64,000 nt of DNA from Poriferisodalis sp965226645 (GTDB lineage: Bacteria; Actinomycetota; Acidimicrobiia; Acidimicrobiales; Poriferisodalaceae). Where the stretch lies: NCBI GenBank assembly GCA_965226645.1, contig CBDDDL010000004.1, forward strand, positions 62,001 to 126,000, read 5' to 3'. Below the pieces are notes generated by a model. It was not told the origin of the DNA. It made no database searches and was given only the letters and a program-made list of their open reading frames with translations. Positions 58,955 through 64,000 of the stretch are shown in pieces. Numbering within the stretch: the first letter of the stretch is position 1; every line of letters starts with the position of its first letter. The position numbers were made by a program, and so were the translations under genes.

Positions 58955-59638
58955 ATGACTGCATTGCATCCCAACGGTGTGAACCACCTTGCCTTGTCCA
59001 CCCGTGACATGAAAGGCCAGCTGGAGTTCTGGTGCGATGTGCTGGGCCTGCCGCTGAAAGCCTTGTACTGGATGCACGGCGTGGAAGGCACCTATCACGG
59101 CTTCATCGAGCTTGCCCCCGACAGCTATGTGGCGTTCGTCCAGCATCCCGACAACGCCAAGGACATCGAGCTGGGCGTCACCCATGCGGGAGGCCCCGGT
59201 GAGCCCGTCACTGCCGGCACCATGCAACACGTCGCCTTCAACGTCGACACGTTCGAAGACCTCATGGCGCTGCGCGATCGCATCCGCGACCGTGGCGTAC
59301 AGGTATTCGGACCGATCGACCACGGCTTCATCCAGTCGATCTACTTCGCCGGCCCAGAGGGACTGGCGCTCGAAGTGGCCTGCGGGTCCGCCATTCCGGT
59401 CGAGCAGTGGGTGGACCCCGAGGTACAGGATCTGTGCGAAATCTCCGAATCTGAGCTGGAGAGGCTGAAGTACCCGGCGGAATACAGCCGTCCCACTGAG
59501 CCTGTCCCGCAGCCCTCGTCCGCCACGGGCATGCCACGGCTGATGCCCACCGATCACTACGACATGGTGATGAGCCTGCCGGATCGGGTGGTGTGGGACA
59601 GGATGAGTGAGACCACCCCTCCGGTGGCCGCCGAGTGA
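58955..59638 (+). CDS. VOC-family (glyoxalase/extradiol-type) dioxygenase-like protein
   Basis: A 227-residue vicinal-oxygen-chelate protein. The first metal His is in GVNHLALSTRDM, the second in TMQHVAFNV, and a Glu in GLALEVACG, a 2-His-1-Glu type site. The C-terminal about 70 residues (EQWVDPEVQDLCEISESELE onward) are an extension without a recognised fold. It lies 91 bp upstream of an intradiol dioxygenase, so a role with an aromatic or hydroxylated intermediate is plausible. The exact reaction is unknown. Confidence 0.85.
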   Translation: MTALHPNGVNHLALSTRDMKGQLEFWCDVLGLPLKALYWMHGVEGTYHGFIELAPDSYVAFVQHPDNAKDIELGVTHAGGPGEPVTAGTMQHVAFNVDTFEDLMALRDRIRDRGVQVFGPIDHGFIQSIYFAGPEGLALEVACGSAIPVEQWVDPEVQDLCEISESELERLKYPAEYSRPTEPVPQPSSATGMPRLMPTDHYDMVMSLPDRVVWDRMSETTPPVAAE

Positions 59639-59729
59639 GCCAGGGGCGCACCACGCCACTCGAGTCCGGCGGAAACACCTGAGGCCGCACGAGAGCGTGT
59701 CGGGCGCTGACGAGATCGCAGGAGGCGCC

Positions 59730-60572
59730 GTGACCGACAACAGCACACAGGCGATGACCCCGCAGGCCCACTTGGCCGAAGTGCTGGCGGCCTACGACGG
59801 CTCGCCCAATCCCCGGCTCGCCGAAATAACCAAGGCGCTCATCGGGCACCTCCACGAGTTTGTCGCAGAGGTCAGCTTGACCCGGGCGGAGTGGTTCGCC
59901 GGCATCGAAGCACTGACCCGCACGGGCCAGATGTGCGACGACCAACGGCAGGAATTCATCTTGCTCTCGGACACGATCGGCGTGTCGATGCTCGTCGAGA
60001 TGATCAATCACGTGGCGGCTGAGGGCTCGACTGAGCCGACGGTGTTCGGCCCGTTTCACGTCGAGGGGGCACCGCATCGTGCGATGGGCACTTCGATCAT
60101 CGTGGATTCCATGGAGGACGACCACGAGGTCACCTTTGCCGGCCGAGTGCTCAGCATGGACGGCAACCCCATCGAAGGGGCGACGCTCGACGTATGGGAA
60201 ACCGCATCGAACGGCTTCTACGACGTGCAGGATGGCGGCCAGACGCCGATGAACATGCGGGGCATCTTCACGACCGGAAGCGATGGTGCCTACGAGATCA
60301 AGGGCATCCGCCCGGTCCCATATCAGATTCCGGGCGACGGCCCGGCGGGAGAATTGCTGTTCGAGAACGGACGGCACAACTGGCGTCCCGGGCACATGCA
60401 TTTCGTAGTTGCAGCAGCGGGTCACAAGACCGTCATCACCCACCTGTTCGACGCAGCCAGCGACTATCTCGACAGCGATGCCGTATTCGGCGTGCGTGAT
60501 TCGCTCGTCGTCGACATGGGCGGCGATCATTGTGACTACGACTTCGTCCTCGAGGCCGTGTCGGCGAATTAG
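59730..60572 (+). CDS. Intradiol ring-cleavage dioxygenase (catechol/hydroxyquinol 1,2-dioxygenase type)
   Basis: A 280-residue intradiol dioxygenase from a GTG with GGAGG four bases upstream. The helical dimerisation N-domain (ALIGHLHEFVAEVSLTRAEW, FILLSDTIGVSMLVEMINH) is typical of catechol and hydroxyquinol 1,2-dioxygenases rather than protocatechuate 3,4-dioxygenase. Fe(III) ligands appear as Tyr in NGFYDVQ, Tyr in PVPYQIPGDGP, and the two His in RPGHMHF. It opens an ortho-diol to a muconate-type acid. This gives the organism ortho cleavage in addition to the meta (4,5) route. Confidence 0.9.
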   Translation: MTDNSTQAMTPQAHLAEVLAAYDGSPNPRLAEITKALIGHLHEFVAEVSLTRAEWFAGIEALTRTGQMCDDQRQEFILLSDTIGVSMLVEMINHVAAEGSTEPTVFGPFHVEGAPHRAMGTSIIVDSMEDDHEVTFAGRVLSMDGNPIEGATLDVWETASNGFYDVQDGGQTPMNMRGIFTTGSDGAYEIKGIRPVPYQIPGDGPAGELLFENGRHNWRPGHMHFVVAAAGHKTVITHLFDAASDYLDSDAVFGVRDSLVVDMGGDHCDYDFVLEAVSAN

Positions 60573-60787
60573 GAGATTTTTGGGAGGGCGCGAAGCACCG
60601 CACGCTCCCGCTCAGCGATTGCTGACCGGCACACCAGATCGACACGCTGCCGGCCCGCAGTCGCTTCGTGCTGGCGTTGCCATGGTCCCCAAGGGCTCCT
60701 TGGTGTTTGTGCACGGTCCCATCGATGCGCCACAAGCGACTCTGGCTGAAGCGTCAAGCGAACGGCCCTCGGTCGAAGAAGACGCCA

Positions 60788-60984
60788 ATGCAGCTTGCCT
60801 TGCGATTCGGCGCCGTGCTCGCAGCGGTGGCCGTGTGGCTCGTAGCTGCGCCCGGGATCAGTGGTGCGCAGGAGACGCCGTCGCAACCGCCTGACCGTCA
60901 GGCCCGCCCTGCTGGAGCTCTACGACGCAACCGACGGAGCGAACTGGCGCAACGCAGCATCGTGGGGCAGCGAGGCGCCACTAG
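60788..60984 (+). pseudogene. 5' fragment of the LRR surface-protein gene (signal peptide, frameshift, cut by IS copy 3)
   Basis: MQLALRFGAVLAAVAVWLVA and PGISGAQETPSQ form a good signal peptide; an upstream in-frame ATG at 60725 is possible. The frame then needs a one-base shift within GCCCGCCC (about 60902-60909) to continue as ALLELYDATDGANWRNAASW and GSEAPL, the standard cap that precedes bacterial LRR arrays. IS copy 3 interrupts it at CTAG (60981-60984). With the IS removed the codons read APLEHWHGVS and join the LRR frame on the other side. Confidence 0.8.
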
Positions 60985-62006
60985 ATGATTAGTTCCAAGG
61001 GGTGGGGTCCACCAGTTGTGGGGTGAGGGTGCCCAAGCTCGGGGTGTGAATCAACATCTCGATCTTGGAGGACCGCGGTATGAACCCGGACTTGGACACC
61101 CTCGTGACCGCTCTGTATGTGAGGGTCGATGACCTGTTGGCAGAGAACCCTTATTGGGCGCCGCGGCGGCCTGTGGTGGGGTTCGCCCCGAAGCTGTCGG
61201 ACGCGGAGCTGGTCACCCTGGCGGTGATCTCTGCGCTGCTGGGCTATGACAACGAGTCGCAGTTCATGCGCTTCGCCCACGCGCATCTGCGTCCGTGGTT
61301 CCCCTATCTGCCGAACCGCGACGGGTACAACAAGCGGCTGCGGCGCAGCGGCGAGATGATCGCTCGTGTCATGGGATGGCTCGCACGCGAGTGCGAGTCG
61401 TGGCACGACGACGTGTGGCTGGTCGACTCCACCCCCGTGGAGTGCGGCCGAAGCCGCGAGACCCAAAAGCGCTCTGACCTCGCGGGATGGGCCGAATACG
61501 GCTACTGCGCGTCGCATTCCCGCTGGTTCTGGGGTCTGCGGCTGCACCTTGTCGCCACACCCTCAGGTCTGCCGATCGCGTCCGCTCTCGCCGGCGCGAA
61601 AGCCGACGAGCGCGACGTCTGCGCAGACATGATCGACGCGGCCCGCATCGCCCGGCCGGGCCAGACCCTCATCGCCGACAACCGCTACCGCTCCAAAGCA
61701 TTCGAGGCCGACCTCGACGACGCCGGCATCACCCTGCTGCGCCCCGCCACCCGAACCGAAGCCACACGGCCCGGCGCGAGGTTCCTGCGGCCCCTGCGCC
61801 AGATCATCGAATCGATCATCCACACCCTCAAAGGCCCACTCACCCTCGAACGCCACAAAGCACGCACCAAAACCGGCATCGCCGCGCGCATCGGCACCCG
61901 CCTCCTCGCCCTCACCGCCGCCTTCTGGCACAACGAGACCTACCGACACACCCGACCAGCACGCTCACTGACCGCATACGACCACTAAAACCTTGGAACT
62001 AATCAT
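60985..62006 (+). mobile_element. Insertion sequence copy 3 (intact), IS982-like
   Basis: A 1,022-bp element with perfect 16-bp terminal repeats (ATGATTAGTTCCAAGG) and flanking CTAG at 60981-60984 and 62007-62010. The CTAG duplication is proven by the target: one copy restores the reading frame of the interrupted LRR gene. It is inserted in the same direction as the gene. Confidence 0.96.
61080..61988 (+). CDS. IS982-like DDE transposase (intact, copy 3)
   Basis: A 302-residue transposase nearly identical in layout to copy 2. It keeps all DDE residues (WLVDSTPVECG, TLIADNRYRS, RQIIESIIHTLKG) and the end ARSLTAYDH. The ATG at 61080 has TTGGAGG upstream. Differences from copy 2 (for example YWAPRR in place of WAPQR, and SRWFWGL in place of SRYFWGL) show that the copies are not recent identical duplicates. 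Confidence 0.93.
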   Translation: MNPDLDTLVTALYVRVDDLLAENPYWAPRRPVVGFAPKLSDAELVTLAVISALLGYDNESQFMRFAHAHLRPWFPYLPNRDGYNKRLRRSGEMIARVMGWLARECESWHDDVWLVDSTPVECGRSRETQKRSDLAGWAEYGYCASHSRWFWGLRLHLVATPSGLPIASALAGAKADERDVCADMIDAARIARPGQTLIADNRYRSKAFEADLDDAGITLLRPATRTEATRPGARFLRPLRQIIESIIHTLKGPLTLERHKARTKTGIAARIGTRLLALTAAFWHNETYRHTRPARSLTAYDH

Positions 62007-63596
62007 CTAGAGCACTGGCATGGCGTGTCCACCGACCGCGATGGAAGGGTGATTGCGCTTCGTCTGCCCGACAACGGGCTGTCCGGGGAGCTTCCGACTG
62101 GTCTCGGTGTTCTCGACCGGCTTGAAGTTCTTGACCTCAGCTACAACGAGATTATCGGTGAGATTCCCGGTGAATTGGGTGCGCTCAGCGGGCTGCGTGT
62201 CCTTGACCTGAACAGCAACCGGTTGGAACGGCCGATTCCCCCAGACATCGGCGACCTAACGCAACTCGATGTTCTCAACGTGCGCAACAACGGGCTGTGG
62301 GGCGCGCTGCCAACTGAACTTGGCGAGCTTGCGGTCCTGCGAGTGCTCGATGTGCGCACGAACAGCTTCTCGCGGCCGATTCCAGCGGAGTTTGACGGTC
62401 TCGCATCGCTCACGCATTTTCACGGAAGCGGCAACCGGTTCTCGGGTGAGATTCCAATCGAGCTCGGTGCGCTGGAGCACCTTGAGTGGCTCGACTTGAG
62501 CCGCAACCAGTTGGAGGGCGCCATCCCTGCGCAGATCGGCGACTTGAGCAGCCTGAGGTGGCTCGACCTGAGCGCCAATCGCCTCACCGGCGAGATACGC
62601 GCAGAGTTTGGCGGCTTGGACAGCTTGTTGAGGCTGAATCTCGCGCACAACGACCTGTCGGGTCTGCTTCCTGCGCAGCTCGGCAGCCTCTCCCAGATCG
62701 AGGAACTGCTCCTGTCTGCGAACGAGCTGTCGGGGCCGATCCCGTCTGAACTGGGCAATCTCTCGACGCTGGAGCGGCTGGAACTCGACCGGAACTACTT
62801 CAGTGGCAGCATTTCTTCGCGTCTCGGTGGCCTGGGCCGATCGACGCACCTCATCCTCAGCAACAATGAGCTGACCGGCCAGATCTCGCCAGACCTGGGA
62901 ACTCTCACAGAACTCCGGGTGCTCGACGTGAGCACCAACGATCTGTCGGGCCGGATTCCCAAGGACGTCGGCTCGCTTCGGAACCTGGAACAGCTCGATC
63001 TGAGCACAAATGAGATGTCGGGCGGGATTCCAGCTGTGCTCGGGCGCCTCAGCCAACTCAGGCGGCTCGACCTGCGCGGCAACGATCTGTCGGGCCGGAT
63101 TCCTAGTCAGATCGGTAGCGCGAAGAGCCTCCGCGATCTGGACCTTGAGGGCAACCGGCTGCACGGCAAAATGCCGTCCAGCATCGGCAAACTCACCGCC
63201 CTGGAGCGCCTGCGCCTCGGCAACAACGAGCTCCCGGGTGCGATTCCGCACAGCTTCGGCAAACTCGCCGAGCTGACGGTGCTCGAACTGCACAACAACA
63301 ACCTCACCGACGAGATCCCCGCATCACTGGGCAACTTGGCTTCCCTGCGGAACATGAAGCTGGCTGGCAACCGCCTGTCCGGCCAGATCCCGCCAGCGCT
63401 CGGAAAACTCCGTGAGCTGGAGCGCTTGGACTTGCGCTACAACGCCCTGTCGGGAGAACTGCCGGCATCGCTGAGCCGGCTTGTGGGCTTGACGCACTTG
63501 TGGCTCGGCAGCAACGACTTGTCCGGTCGGCAGCAACGACTTGTCCGGTCCGCTTCCGCCCTGGCTCGGCGAACTGGCCAACTTGCGATGGCTTGA
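62007..63596 (+). pseudogene. Middle part of the LRR surface-protein gene
   Basis: The frame continues from the CTAG as LEHWHGVSTDRDGRVIALRL and then about twenty 24-residue leucine-rich repeats of the plant-like/bacterial type (L-x-x-L-x-x-L-x-L-x-x-N-x-L-x-G-x-I-P-x-x-L-G). Examples are LRVLDVSTNDLSGRIPKDVG and LERLDLRYNALSGELPASL. A 22-bp duplication at 63506-63549 shifts the frame after NDLSG, and a stop follows at 63594-63596. A GTG at 62025 could restart translation without a signal peptide, but such a product would not be exported. Confidence 0.85.
63506..63549 (+). repeat. 22-bp perfect tandem duplication inside the LRR gene
   Basis: The unit starts CGGCAGCAACGACTTGTCCG (plus GT) and occurs twice without a gap (63506-63527 and 63528-63549). 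Because 22 is not a multiple of three it shifts the frame. Removing one copy restores WLGSNDLSGPLPPWLGELAN and links both LRR frames. Confidence 0.95.
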
Positions 63597-64000
63597 CGTG
63601 CGGATCAACCATTTCGAGGGCGAGATCCCGCCGGAATTGGGCAGGCTGGGCAACCTGGTGGGGCTGTACCTCAGTTACAACTCGCTGAGCGGCGAGATTC
63701 CAGCGGAGCTGGGCAATCTCGAGCGACTTCAAATGTTGATGATCCGTCGAAACGCGCTGCCAGGCGAGATTCCGGTTGAATTGGCGAGTCTGGCGAACTT
63801 GCGGTGGCTGAACCTGTGGAGCAACGACCTCACGGGCGAGATCCCGCCGGAACTCGGAAGCTTGGCGAAACTCGAGCGTCTTGACCTCGACGAGAACATG
63901 CTGACGGGCGAGATTCCTCCCGAACTGGGCGATCTGACGTCGCTCACCGAGCTGTGGCTCAACAACAACGAGTTCACCGGTTCGATCCCACCAGAGCTGG
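63529..64000 (+). pseudogene. 3' part of the LRR surface-protein gene (continues beyond the window)
   Basis: In the frame restored by deleting one 22-bp unit, the LRR array goes on for at least six more repeats (LRWLDVRINHFEGEIPPELG, LVGLYLSYNSLSGEIPAEL, LDLDENMLTGEIPPELGD, TELWLNNNEFTGSIPPEL). It is still open at base 64000. The total LRR domain exceeds 26 repeats. The C-terminal anchor, if any, lies outside the window. Confidence 0.85.

Noticed and set aside
60590..60640. Terminator after the intradiol dioxygenase gene
   Set aside because: GC-rich bases follow a short T run, but the possible stem is weak and the T run precedes it.
1..64000. CRISPR arrays, tRNA or rRNA genes, replication origins
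   Set aside because: I saw no regularly spaced repeats, no tRNA-like cloverleaf and no rRNA segments while reading the window. A covariance-model search was not possible.

Overview
The window is about 64 kb of GC-rich DNA dense with genes on both strands. Gene content points to an actinomycete-type bacterium: LLM flavin oxidoreductases, a PPOX/F420-type enzyme, a P450, cell-wall-binding type-2 repeats, OmpR/HAMP signalling and many SDR/CaiB/VOC catabolic enzymes. Acidimicrobiia is my best guess. The giant spondin/cadherin/arylsulfotransferase surface protein, the leucine-rich-repeat (LRR) protein, the sulfatase, the mobile elements and at least ten broken genes suggest a host- or particle-associated lineage undergoing gene decay. 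Both lineage and lifestyle are inferences; no rRNA or other marker lies in the window.

Region 1 (0.1-10.1 kb) is a complete protocatechuate 4,5-cleavage (Lig) pathway with its entry enzyme. One arm on the minus strand reads pobA-ligA-ligB-ligC. Diverging from it, ligJ-ligK reads on the plus strand. A second minus-strand arm reads ligU-ligI-gntR. Together they convert 4-hydroxybenzoate to protocatechuate, 4-carboxy-2-hydroxymuconate semialdehyde, 2-pyrone-4,6-dicarboxylate, oxalomesaconate, 4-carboxy-4-hydroxy-2-oxoadipate and finally pyruvate plus oxaloacetate. A 12-bp palindrome between pobA and ligJ has a relative at the ligU start and probably binds the FCD-type GntR regulator. A TetR gene and a P450 flank the cluster.

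Region 2 (10.2-18.9 kb) holds two copies of one insertion sequence, one decayed and one intact, around a broken TauD gene, an LLM oxidoreductase, a RidA homologue, a truncated PhyH gene, a haloalkane-dehalogenase-like hydrolase, a GNAT enzyme and a second PhyH gene.

Region 3 (19-27 kb) has a His/Glu-rich lipoprotein divergent from a response regulator and histidine kinase, an AAA/DUF4143 ATPase, a DUF5615-type toxin-antitoxin pair, a collapsed GcvT-like gene, a methyltransferase, a DUF1697 gene, a frameshifted HTH gene and apt.

Region 4 (26.9-33.9 kb) is a surface mosaic protein of about 1,980 residues, with a cell-wall-binding module split off by a frameshift in a glycine-coding tract and a G10 homopolymer in its signal-peptide codons, a possible phase-variation site.

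Region 5 (34.2-44.8 kb) has further catabolic genes: PPOX, a DMF-amidase-like protein, a carotenoid/stilbene cleavage oxygenase, a flavin monooxygenase and a decayed extradiol dioxygenase. It also carries a thioredoxin-fold gene whose in-frame UGA lies in a U-G-C motif followed by an excellent bacterial SECIS hairpin, so it is very probably a selenoprotein. VapBC and an arylsulfatase follow.

Region 6 (44.3-60.6 kb) has a thioesterase, dehydrogenases, an enolase-superfamily dehydratase, a CopC/CopD/cytochrome c cluster whose CopC part holds two in-frame amber codons, a calycin-macrodomain fusion, an MBL hydrolase, a second haloalkane dehalogenase, a double CaiB-type CoA transferase, MntA-HepT, and a small LLM-VOC-intradiol dioxygenase group.

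Region 7 (60.7-64 kb) is an LRR surface-protein gene broken by a +1 frameshift, a precise IS insertion at CTAG and a 22-bp tandem duplication. It runs off the right edge.
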